Shown piece after piece: positions 1-6,357 of a stretch of DNA of 7,693 bases. How positions within the stretch are numbered: position 1 is the stretch's first letter; each line of letters starts with the position of its first letter. The stretch covers positions 1-7,693 of the forward strand of contig JAICKZ010000156.1 in assembly GCA_025927665.1 (NCBI GenBank). Direction: 5' to 3'. Below the pieces are notes generated by a model, which was not told the origin of the DNA, searched no databases, and saw only the letters and a list, made by a program, of their open reading frames with translations. The DNA is from Steroidobacteraceae bacterium (GTDB lineage: Bacteria; Pseudomonadota; Gammaproteobacteria; Steroidobacterales; Steroidobacteraceae). The position numbers were made by a program, and so were the translations under genes.

Positions 1-208
1 CTGTCTCCTTGGGGTGATGAAGTGCCGCGAGCAAAAAAATCACTCCAGTACAGATGACTGCCACACGCTGAAAAATGCACAGCGGACAGGGTTCAAGTTC
101 AAGTACATGTTGTGCATACAACGCATACGCCATCAGAGCAGCACATATCAAGAAGCCCAGAAAATTGCCCAGACGGCGTTGTGTAAATAATGCAGTGATA
201 ATAGTCAT
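1..208 (-). CDS. dsbB: Disulfide bond formation protein B (DsbB), N-terminal part, cut by the window edge
   Basis: DsbB is the inner-membrane enzyme that reoxidises periplasmic DsbA and passes the electrons to quinone. Reading the minus strand from the ATG at 208 gives 69 uninterrupted codons to the window edge. Residues 14-32 form a first hydrophobic helix. It is followed by LEPCPLCIFQR, with the first periplasmic redox pair at Cys41 and Cys44 and an arginine at 48. These are the same positions as in E. coli DsbB, where Cys41/Cys44 are redox-active and Arg48 lies by the quinone. A second hydrophobic helix starts near residue 49. The second cysteine pair and the last two helices would lie outside the window. 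The Shine-Dalgarno sequence is weak (a CGGA six bases before the ATG). The gene is co-directional with phoU but separated from it by a terminator-like hairpin, so it is probably transcribed on its own. Confidence 0.93.
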   Translation of the reverse strand, partial: MTIITALFTQRRLGNFLGFLICAALMAYALYAQHVLELEPCPLCIFQRVAVICTGVIFLLAALHHPKET

Positions 209-257
209 GGAGAATCCGTTGCAATGCTGAATGACACCAATGTCGTCGATGCATTGC

Positions 258-263
258 AGTATA
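258..263 (-). promoter_or_regulatory. Candidate -10 element for dsbB
   Basis: TATACT on the minus strand matches the sigma-70 -10 consensus at five of six positions and lies about 50 bases before the dsbB ATG, just after the phoU terminator-like hairpin. No good -35 hexamer sits 16-18 bp upstream: that space is occupied by the hairpin, and a TTGCCA lies 23 bp away. The position suits a dsbB promoter, but the support is one hexamer. Confidence 0.25.
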
Positions 264-293
264 CGGAAAAGGTTGCCCAGCTCCGCTGGCAAC
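264..293 (-). terminator. Candidate intrinsic terminator after phoU
   Basis: On the minus strand GTTGCCAGC, loop GGA, and GCTGGGCAAC can form a nine-pair stem with one bulged G, followed by CTTTTCC. It lies about 60 bases after the phoU stop and before dsbB, where the end of a pst-phoU transcript is expected. The T tract is short and interrupted by C, so termination may be partial. Confidence 0.45.
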
Positions 294-300
294 AACACAA

Positions 301-330
301 ACAATCAATTAATTTTTCGACAATCAATTA
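301..330. repeat. Two copies of an 11-bp direct repeat
   Basis: The sequence ACAATCAATTA occurs at 301-311 and again at 320-330, a 19-bp period, in the AT-rich gap between phoU and dsbB. The copies are identical. Such a pair could be a protein-binding site or chance in AT-rich DNA. No known operator is recognised. Confidence 0.5.
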
Positions 331-350
331 TTTGCAACTATTATTAGCAA

Positions 351-1082
351 TTATTCGTCGCGGTTGGCACGCGCCCTTAACTGTTCTTCTACATCTTCCA
401 GTTTCACATGACGCACATCTTTACCGTGCACCATGTAAATCACGTATTCGCATATATTCTTCGCATGATCGCCGATACGTTCGATTGCACGTCCTACCCA
501 TAGTACATCGAGTGCGCGACGAATGGAGCGCGGATCTTCCATCATGAAAGTGATACATTGACGTTGCAACGCTTCGTATTCTTCATCGACAAGTCGATCC
601 CGTTTGGCGACAGCAACTGCTGCATCGGCATCCAAACGCGCAAGTGAATCCAAAGCATCATGCACCATCTCTTCGACCAATCGACCCAGATGTTTGATTT
701 CACGATAACGATCTGCGGGTCGTTCCATGGTTGCCAGTCGTGAACCGATGTAACCGATTTTTTCCGCTTCATCACCAATACGTTCCAGATCGGTGATGGC
801 TTTGATGATCGCGACAATCAATCGTAGATCGCCTGCAGTGGGTGCGCGCGTTGCAAGAATGCGATTACAATCTTCATCAATGGAGACTTCCATCGCGTTG
901 ACGCGATGATCGTTACGTGCCACAAGTTCCGCAGCAGCGCTGTCGCCCATTACCAATGCATTCACAGCCTGCGCTAATTGCTCTTCAACCAGACCGCCCA
1001 TTTGCAGTACATTGCTGCGTACACGCTCGAGGTCAGCATTAAAACGACTCAAGATATGATGTGATAAATCAGCTTTTTCCAC
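351..1082 (-). CDS. phoU: Phosphate transport/signalling regulator PhoU
   Basis: PhoU is a cytoplasmic protein that links the state of the Pst transporter to the PhoR kinase and keeps the Pho regulon off when phosphate is plentiful. The 243-residue protein has the usual length and two helical PhoU repeats. Each repeat carries the metal-binding E-x-x-x-D signature: Glu100-Arg-Ile-Gly-Asp104 and Glu201-Arg-Ile-Gly-Asp205. The C-terminal stretch around 206-226 (NICEYVIYMVHGKDVRHV) closely resembles E. coli PhoU. The start is a GTG: the pstA stop lies three codons upstream in the same frame, and the first ATG (residue 28) would cut off the first helix. A strong GGGGAG ribosome binding site lies nine bases before the GTG, inside the last pstA codons. 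Only 6 bp separate it from pstA, where pstB would be expected, so translation is probably coupled to pstA. Confidence 0.96.
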   Translation of the reverse strand: MEKADLSHHILSRFNADLERVRSNVLQMGGLVEEQLAQAVNALVMGDSAAAELVARNDHRVNAMEVSIDEDCNRILATRAPTAGDLRLIVAIIKAITDLERIGDEAEKIGYIGSRLATMERPADRYREIKHLGRLVEEMVHDALDSLARLDADAAVAVAKRDRLVDEEYEALQRQCITFMMEDPRSIRRALDVLWVGRAIERIGDHAKNICEYVIYMVHGKDVRHVKLEDVEEQLRARANRDE

Positions 1083-1088
1083 GATGGG

Positions 1089-1943
1089 TTACTCCCCGGC
1101 ACTTTGATGCTTGCCGAACATGCCTGCTAGTGTGCGAGCCAAAATACTTAGAAACAAAACAAAGGCGGTAATGATTAATGCACCCGACCATGCGAGACTG
1201 CGCCAATCTTGATAAGGACTCATTGCAAACTGAAAGATCACCGTCGGCAAGTTTGCCATTGGATGGGTAAGGTCCGTGCTCCAGAATTGATTGTTCAATG
1301 CCGTGAACAACAACGGCGCCGTTTCACCACTGATACGCGCCAACGCCAACATCAAACCAGTAATCAATCCATTGCGCGCCGCAGGATAGACAATGCTGGT
1401 AATGGTTCGCCATGGATGTGCACCCAGGCCTGCAGAACCATCACGAATACTCGCAGGCACCAAGTTCAACATGTCTTCAGTAGTGCGCACCATCACTGGT
1501 AGCGCAATAATGCCAAGTGAGATGGCGCCAGCAATGGCAGAGAAGTGACCCATTTGCATCACCACCACGGTGTATACAAACAAACCGATAATGATGGACG
1601 GTGCACTCAACAATACATCGTTGATAAATCTTACAGTGGTGCTTAATGCATTACGACGGCCGTACTCTGCAAGATAAGTTCCAGCCAGCATGCCAATCGG
1701 CGCACCGATAGCGATACCGAGCGCGGTCATCAATACACTGCCGAAGATCGCATTTGCCAGACCACCATTACTACCTGGTGCCGGCGTCATCTGCGTAAAC
1801 ACCTGCCACGACATTCCTTTCAAACCGTTCGATAACAACGCCCACAAAATGGCACACAACATCGCCAAGCCAATCAACGTGGCAAGCGTCGACGCAGCGA
1901 ATGCGACCACATTATTAATTTGTCTTTTGCGAAGATTATTCAT
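1089..1943 (-). CDS. pstA: Phosphate ABC transporter permease PstA
   Basis: PstA is one of the two inner-membrane permease subunits of the high-affinity phosphate importer. The 284-residue protein resembles E. coli PstA along its length, including MTPAPGSNGGLANAI (52-66), the LAEYGRR region (91-97), RFINDVLLSAPSI (105-117) and ARISGETAPLLFTAL (202-216). The last contains the conserved Arg203 and Glu207 of the transport path. Hydrophobic helices are seen at about 13-38, 66-92, 109-130, 136-152, 193-212 and 251-273. The cytoplasmic loop that contacts the ATPase reads DGSAGLG (168-174), where the E. coli protein has EAAYALG, so this EAA motif is degenerate. The ATG is 7 bp after the pstC stop with no clear Shine-Dalgarno sequence, which suggests translational coupling. 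The next gene is phoU; no pstB is present. Confidence 0.96.
   Translation of the reverse strand: MNNLRKRQINNVVAFAASTLATLIGLAMLCAILWALLSNGLKGMSWQVFTQMTPAPGSNGGLANAIFGSVLMTALGIAIGAPIGMLAGTYLAEYGRRNALSTTVRFINDVLLSAPSIIIGLFVYTVVVMQMGHFSAIAGAISLGIIALPVMVRTTEDMLNLVPASIRDGSAGLGAHPWRTITSIVYPAARNGLITGLMLALARISGETAPLLFTALNNQFWSTDLTHPMANLPTVIFQFAMSPYQDWRSLAWSGALIITAFVLFLSILARTLAGMFGKHQSAGE
1092..1097 (-). promoter_or_regulatory. Ribosome binding site of phoU
   Basis: GGGGAG on the minus strand lies nine bases before the GTG at 1082 and overlaps the last two sense codons of pstA. It supports the GTG as the phoU start. Confidence 0.7.
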
Positions 1944-1950
1944 GAGTTTT

Positions 1951-2916
1951 TCATGCTCGCTTCACACCACCACGCTCCAAGCGCATTAACATCAACCTCG
2001 CCGAAGCGATTACCACGAATGTCAACACGAATAGCAGCAATCCAAGGGCAATCAATGAAGACGTATATAAATCGCCCACTGCCTCCGTAAATTCATTTGC
2101 AATCGCAGCAGAAATAGTGGTGCCAGGCGCGAGAATGGAAGTGCTAATTCGATGCGCGTTACCAATCACAAAGGTTACTGCCATGGTTTCACCCAAGGCA
2201 CGTCCTAAGCCCAACATAATTCCACCGATCACACCGGTGCGTGACCAAGGTACGATCACATCCCATACTACGTTCCATTGTGTCGCTCCCATGCCATAGG
2301 CAGCTTCTTTAAGGGAACGCGGCGCCATGGTAAATACTTCACGCATCACCGCGGTGATAAACGGCAACACCATGAACGCAAGCACCAAGCCCGCGGTCAA
2401 CATACCAATGCCATAGGGAGGACCTTGAAACAATTTGCCAATGATTGGCAACGGTCCCCAGTGCTCAATTAACCACGGCTGAACCGTGCGTTGAAGAATA
2501 GGCGCAAGAAAAAACAAACCCCAAATGCCAAACACAATACTTGGAATAGAAGCCAGTAATTCGATTGCCGTAGAAATTGGGCCCCGTAACCAGCGCGGAC
2601 AGGTTTCAGTTAGAAATACAGCGATACCAAAACTCAATGGCACCGCAATCAACATCGCGATGATGGATGTCACCGCCGTTCCATACAAAGGCGCTAACGC
2701 ACCAAACTCATCCTCCACTGGGTTCCACTTGGAACGCGTGAGGAAATCAAGATGAAATGCTTTCAGCGCTGGCAAGCTGCCGTATATCAACGTGACGATA
2801 ACGCCCGCAAGCAATAACAACACGGTCCAAGCGGAAACCAGTGTTGCTATTCTGAATACACTTTCAATGCGTGCTTCGCGCCGCAGAGTGATTAGATAAA
2901 GTGGGGTTACTGCCAT
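1951..2916 (-). CDS. pstC: Phosphate ABC transporter permease PstC
   Basis: PstC is the second inner-membrane permease of the phosphate importer and pairs with PstA. The 321-residue protein has the usual length (about 320). It shows the N-terminal helix (about 24-46), the FGALAPLYGT segment (71-80), the IELLASIPSIVFGIWGLF region (118-135) and an intact ATPase-contact loop KEAAYGMG (203-210). The conserved GLGRALGETMA (236-246) follows, with Arg239 and Glu243, residues of the phosphate path in the family. The ATG at 2916 is the only suitable start: an in-frame TAG lies at 2926-2928 and no ATG intervenes. There is no recognisable Shine-Dalgarno sequence, and the start lies only about 20 bases after a terminator-like hairpin following pstS. 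Both point to lower expression than PstS. pstA follows after 7 bp. Confidence 0.96.
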   Translation of the reverse strand: MAVTPLYLITLRREARIESVFRIATLVSAWTVLLLLAGVIVTLIYGSLPALKAFHLDFLTRSKWNPVEDEFGALAPLYGTAVTSIIAMLIAVPLSFGIAVFLTETCPRWLRGPISTAIELLASIPSIVFGIWGLFFLAPILQRTVQPWLIEHWGPLPIIGKLFQGPPYGIGMLTAGLVLAFMVLPFITAVMREVFTMAPRSLKEAAYGMGATQWNVVWDVIVPWSRTGVIGGIMLGLGRALGETMAVTFVIGNAHRISTSILAPGTTISAAIANEFTEAVGDLYTSSLIALGLLLFVLTFVVIASARLMLMRLERGGVKRA

Positions 2917-2924
2917 GATGTCGC

Positions 2925-2962
2925 GCTAATAAATAAAAGCCGAATACGTCATCGCATCCGGC
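2925..2962 (-). terminator. Hairpin with T-rich tail between pstS and pstC (attenuating terminator)
   Basis: On the minus strand the arms GCCGGATGCG and CGTATTCGGC (2939-2962) pair over ten positions, two of them G-T wobbles, around the loop ATGA. TTTTATTTATTAG follows directly. This is the form of an intrinsic terminator. It lies 28 bases after the pstS stop and ends just before pstC. Partial read-through would give much PstS and less PstC, PstA and PhoU, as expected when a binding protein is needed in excess. The hairpin could also protect the pstS mRNA 3' end. The left arm resembles the start of the enterobacterial REP element. Confidence 0.75.
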
Positions 2963-2990
2963 CGTGCATGTCAAGCATTATCAACTGAGT

Positions 2991-4034
2991 TTACTTGGTA
3001 GTCCACAATGCTTTGCCGTCAGCCATTACCGAAGTGGCCCAAGTCTTTTGTACGAGCTTTACTACGTTGGCAGGCATCGGCACATAATCCATCGACGCAG
3101 CGATCTCGTTACCATTCGTGTAAGACCAGTTGAAGAACTTCAATGCTTCTGCGGACTCAGCAGCAACTTTCGGAGTCTTATGCATTAGCACGAATGTTGC
3201 GCCAGTGATAGGCCAGCTCTTCGCGCCGACTTGATTAGTCAATACTAGGTAATAGTTATCCGCTTTGGCCCAATCAGCATTAGCCGCAGCCGCTTGAAAT
3301 GCAGTGGCTTCAGGCGCAACGATCTTTCCATCTTTATTTTTCATTTGTACATAGGCCATCTTGTTTTGTTTGGCAAATGCATACTCAACATAGCCAATAG
3401 AACCTAACGTCTGAGTGGTCATACCAGCAACACCTTCGTTGCCCTTCGCACCAATTCCTATTGGCCATTCAACCGAAGCATTCGCGCCGATCTTGGTTTT
3501 GAATGTGGGGCTTACCTCGGACAAATAATACGTGAACAAGAATGTCGTGCCTGAGCCGTCTGAACGATAAGCTGGCGCGATTCCTTGATTGGGCAAAGTT
3601 AGTTTAGGGTTGAGTGCTTTAATACGTGGATCATTCCACTTCGTGATTTCACCCAAGTAGATACTCGCCAATGTTGGACCATCCAGTACCAAATCGCCGG
3701 CCTTGATCCCGGCAATATTCACGACTGGAACAACACCACCGATAACGGCGGGGAACTGTATCAATCCAGCATCTATGAGTTCTTTAGGCTCCAATGGTTT
3801 ATCGGAAGCACCGAAAGTCACCGTAGCGGCTTTGATCTGCTTAATGCCGCCACCAGAACCGATTGATTGATAGTTTAAATTAATACCTGTTTTTTCTTTA
3901 TATGCTTCTGCCCACTTGGAAAAAATTGGATAGGCGAAGGTAGAGCCCGCGCCGGATATGTCGGTGGCCATCACGCTGAGGCTCAGCATTAATCCGCACA
4001 ACGCTGCGGCCATTTTTGTAACAATCTTTTTCAC
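2991..4034 (-). CDS. pstS: Periplasmic phosphate-binding protein PstS
   Basis: PstS captures Pi in the periplasm and delivers it to PstC-PstA. From the GTG at 4034 the precursor is 347 residues, as usual for the family. Its signal peptide has basic residues (KKIVTK), a hydrophobic core and a likely cleavage site after SVMA (residue 23). Phosphate-pocket segments are all present: GAGSTF (28-33), SIGSGGG (57-63), GASDKPL (75-81, with Asp78) and RSDGSGTT (157-164). The C-terminal half contains IGYVEYAFAKQN and WPITGATFVLMHK, as in E. coli PstS. The frame is open to an ATG at 4130, but I chose the GTG because GGAGG lies five bases upstream, the signal peptide begins there, and the longer version would place the Pho box inside the gene and 32 residues ahead of the signal peptide. 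It is probably the most strongly expressed gene here. Confidence 0.95.
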   Translation of the reverse strand: MKKIVTKMAAALCGLMLSLSVMATDISGAGSTFAYPIFSKWAEAYKEKTGINLNYQSIGSGGGIKQIKAATVTFGASDKPLEPKELIDAGLIQFPAVIGGVVPVVNIAGIKAGDLVLDGPTLASIYLGEITKWNDPRIKALNPKLTLPNQGIAPAYRSDGSGTTFLFTYYLSEVSPTFKTKIGANASVEWPIGIGAKGNEGVAGMTTQTLGSIGYVEYAFAKQNKMAYVQMKNKDGKIVAPEATAFQAAAANADWAKADNYYLVLTNQVGAKSWPITGATFVLMHKTPKVAAESAEALKFFNWSYTNGNEIAASMDYVPMPANVVKLVQKTWATSVMADGKALWTTK

Positions 4035-4039
4035 AAGTG

Positions 4040-4044
4040 CCTCC
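4040..4044 (-). promoter_or_regulatory. Ribosome binding site of pstS
   Basis: GGAGG on the minus strand, five bases before the GTG at 4034, is one of the best Shine-Dalgarno matches in the window. It decides the pstS start in favour of the GTG over the upstream in-frame ATG at 4130. Confidence 0.8.
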
Positions 4045-4085
4045 AAAGGCGTGGTTCTAACATGAGCGTATTTCGAACTGTTTGT

Positions 4086-4103
4086 GTTACAAAACGATGA
4101 CAA
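4086..4103 (-). promoter_or_regulatory. Pho box (PhoB-binding site) of pstS
   Basis: The minus strand reads TTGTCATCGTTTTGTAAC: two 7-bp half-sites (TTGTCAT, TTGTAAC) separated by 4 bp, the layout of the PhoB site (consensus CTGTCAT-N4-CTGTCAY). It ends 51 bases before the pstS GTG, in the gap after phoR. The second half-site would take the place of a -35 hexamer, as in PhoB-dependent promoters. The downstream -10 is weak; TACGCT at 4065-4070 is possible. It probably drives pstS-pstC-pstA-phoU independently of the phoB promoter. Confidence 0.8.
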
Positions 4104-4161
4104 AACGTAATCATTTTTTGGCTTCGTCATCGAGCACAGCCGAAATACCCGTGCTTTAAAG

Positions 4162-5514
4162 CTATTTCATGACAAATAGATTGTCGGCCTCTAATGTCCG
4201 TGGAGATTCATGCACCACGCGAGTGATCTGGAAATGGCATGTGAAATTACTTCCCTTGCCTTCTTCACTGCTGATGGTCAGCGTGGCGCCATGACGTTGT
4301 AACGCATGTTTGACAATGGACAACCCTAACCCAAATCCACCCAATTTTCGCGAGCGACCTTGATCAACTCGATAGAATCGTTCGGTCAGGCGCGGTAAAT
4401 GTTCCTGTGAAATGCCAATGCCGGTATCAATCACGGAAAGATGTGCACCTTGTTCATCATGCCACCAACGAATATCAACGGTTCCCGTTTCCGGTGTGTA
4501 CTTCACTGCGTTGGATATCAGGTTAGTAAACACCGATTGCAATTCGGCTTCTGATCCCATCAAGCAGGCGTGGCTATCAATATGCAATCGAATTTCGGGA
4601 TGATGTTCATGCGCAAGCACCTCCTTGCGCAGCAATGCCAACAGTCCCGGCACATCTACACGTTGTTCTTCATGGGGTCCGCGTACACTTTCCAAACGCG
4701 ACAGTTGCAACAATTCTTCAACTAATGTGCGCATGCGTTCGGATTGACGACGCATTTCCTCCAAAGGTTCGCGCCACATCTTGTCCAATGCAGCATCATC
4801 GGCTAATGCATCCAGATATCCGGAGATAACTGTTAAGGGTGAACGCAATTCATGCGATGCATTAGCCACAAAGTCTTTACGCATGGCTTCCATACGCATT
4901 TCGCGAGTCATATCACGAATAATCAATAAGCGTTGTGACGATCCTTCGGCACGCACCATGTGAAATGATAACCACTGTTCTTGCTCACCCGATAATGCAA
5001 CGGTGACCGACTGCGTGTAATCACCGTGTTCAAGGTATTGCACGAATGCGGGATAACGCACCAGATTTTCAATGCGAATACCAAAGTCGCGCTTGCGTCG
5101 CAAATGCAACCAGCGTTCAGCCTTGTAATTGAACCACAGCAATTCATTGTGTTCGCCAAGCAGTAAAGCTCCATCTGGCATGCCATCAGTCAAGCGACGA
5201 AACTCTCTGAGTAACGCTACTACACGTTGTTTATGAAATTGCTTACGTCGATAGATGCGTGCGATCACGGCGATCACGTCGCCCCAAGGACCGCCAATAT
5301 CTGGAGGTGACAACACACTACGGAACCGTACCCAACGATCCAGTATTAATAAATTGCGTAATTGAAAAAAAAGATAGCCAGCAAAAACTATCGCCAGTGC
5401 TGCCGCAATATGGCCCACAATCAATCCCACTAACACCGCACTGCTGGTAAGCAAGGTCAAACGCAAAGCAATTTGCCATGTGGTTTCGGACATGCGTGAT
5501 TCAATGAGTTTCAT
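4162..5514 (-). CDS. phoR: Phosphate regulon sensor histidine kinase PhoR
   Basis: PhoR is the inner-membrane kinase/phosphatase that sets PhoB phosphorylation in response to the Pst-PhoU signal. The 450-residue protein has two adjacent N-terminal membrane helices (about 16-34 and 36-56) with almost no periplasmic loop, as usual for PhoR. A basic linker follows (about 86-107), then a PAS-like domain (about 105-205). The kinase core has the H-box SHELRSPLT (phospho-acceptor His221), the N-box NLISNAVKYTP (331-341), G1 DTGIGIS (363-369), F-box ERFYRVD (378-384) and G2 GGFGLGLS (392-399). Phe394 replaces the Thr or Ser usual in G2. No Shine-Dalgarno sequence precedes the ATG at 5514. A second ATG at codon 8 lacks one too, so the start is not certain. 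phoB lies 90 bp upstream and pstS follows after a gap holding a Pho box. Confidence 0.95.
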   Translation of the reverse strand: MKLIESRMSETTWQIALRLTLLTSSAVLVGLIVGHIAAALAIVFAGYLFFQLRNLLILDRWVRFRSVLSPPDIGGPWGDVIAVIARIYRRKQFHKQRVVALLREFRRLTDGMPDGALLLGEHNELLWFNYKAERWLHLRRKRDFGIRIENLVRYPAFVQYLEHGDYTQSVTVALSGEQEQWLSFHMVRAEGSSQRLLIIRDMTREMRMEAMRKDFVANASHELRSPLTVISGYLDALADDAALDKMWREPLEEMRRQSERMRTLVEELLQLSRLESVRGPHEEQRVDVPGLLALLRKEVLAHEHHPEIRLHIDSHACLMGSEAELQSVFTNLISNAVKYTPETGTVDIRWWHDEQGAHLSVIDTGIGISQEHLPRLTERFYRVDQGRSRKLGGFGLGLSIVKHALQRHGATLTISSEEGKGSNFTCHFQITRVVHESPRTLEADNLFVMK

Positions 5515-5604
5515 GAATGAATAGTCGACACAGCCATCACGGAATTGAACTCAAATGTATGAAGCATCCCAATCGATATTCTGAATGGATCCAAACTGAA
5601 AAAA

Positions 5605-6297
5605 TTATTCCGGCTTGGCAGAAAAACGATATCCTGCACCGCGCACGGTTTGCACCAGTTGATCAACATTAAAGCCTTCCAATGCTTTGCGTAACCGGCG
5701 AATATGTACATCCACGGTACGCTCCTCAACATAGACGTTGCCACCCCAGACGCGATCCAGCAATTGACTGCGACTATACACGCGTTCCGGATGAGTCATA
5801 AAAAATTCCAACAAGCGATATTCCGTTGGGCCCAACGTTACCATTTGATCATTGGCAGTAACTCGATGGCTGCTTGAGTCCAAGCGCAAACCGTGAATGT
5901 CAACGATATCTTCAGTAGTAGAAGGTGCAGCACGACGCAATACCGCAGTGATACGCGCGAGCAATTCACGTGGCGAAAAAGGCTTGGTGATGTAATCATC
6001 GGCACCACTGTCGAGTCCGGTAACCTTGTCGTGCTCGTCAGCTCGCGCGGTGAGCATGATCACCGGCAATTCCTTGGTGTCTTTGTCACGCTTCAACAAG
6101 CGAGTGAATTCCAATCCACTCATATCGGGCAACATCCAATCGAGTACCAGCAAATCTGGACGATGATTTGCGACGCAAGACCGCGCAGTCGCCACATCTT
6201 CCGCTTCGCTCACTTCATAACCACCACGTCGCAGTCCAAAGCAAATCATTTCACGAATCGGCTTTTCGTCTTCAACCACTAATATATGTACTGCCAT
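5605..6297 (-). CDS. phoB: Phosphate regulon response regulator PhoB
   Basis: PhoB is the DNA-binding response regulator that activates Pho-box promoters when phosphorylated by PhoR. The 230-residue protein has an N-terminal receiver domain (about 3-118). This shows the acidic pocket Glu9-Asp10-Glu11, phospho-acceptor Asp53 in LDWMLPD, Thr83 in MLTAR and Lys105 in ITKPFSP, all at the standard PhoB positions. The C-terminal winged-helix domain (about 130-228) carries GPTEYRLLEFFMTHPERVYSR and the recognition-helix region VEERTVDVHIRRLRKAL, nearly the same as E. coli PhoB. It ends with the wing segment VQTVRGAGYRFS. The ATG has no Shine-Dalgarno sequence nearby. A Pho box lies 60 bases upstream, so the gene is probably autoregulated. 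phoR follows after 90 bp with no terminator seen, so phoB and phoR are likely one transcript. Confidence 0.97.
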   Translation of the reverse strand: MAVHILVVEDEKPIREMICFGLRRGGYEVSEAEDVATARSCVANHRPDLLVLDWMLPDMSGLEFTRLLKRDKDTKELPVIMLTARADEHDKVTGLDSGADDYITKPFSPRELLARITAVLRRAAPSTTEDIVDIHGLRLDSSSHRVTANDQMVTLGPTEYRLLEFFMTHPERVYSRSQLLDRVWGGNVYVEERTVDVHIRRLRKALEGFNVDQLVQTVRGAGYRFSAKPE

Positions 6298-6357
6298 GAT
6301 TGTGTCAGAGAATGTTAATTTATCGATGTAATGTAATAGTCATATCAACAGTAATTT

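Noticed and set aside
99..308. A 69-codon minus-strand frame overlapping dsbB
   Set aside because: It is in a different frame from dsbB, whose CPLC motif and residue spacing are unmistakable. The alternative product has no family features.
224..547. A 107-codon open frame on the plus strand across the phoU-dsbB gap
   Set aside because: Most of it is antisense to phoU and to the terminator region. It has no recognisable motif or ribosome binding site.
4133..4155. Inverted repeat AGCAC...GTGCT between phoR and pstS, considered as a phoR terminator
   Set aside because: The stem is only five pairs with a 13-base loop and no adjoining long T tract, so termination is not supported.
5515..5604. 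The phoB-phoR gap examined for a third Pho box
   Set aside because: The best candidate, CTGTGTC-GACT-ATTCATT, fits only part of the first half-site and none of the second. The palindrome TGGATCCA has non-pairing flanks and no hairpin forms.
5893..6282. A 129-codon open frame on the plus strand
   Set aside because: It is fully antisense to phoB and shows no domain.
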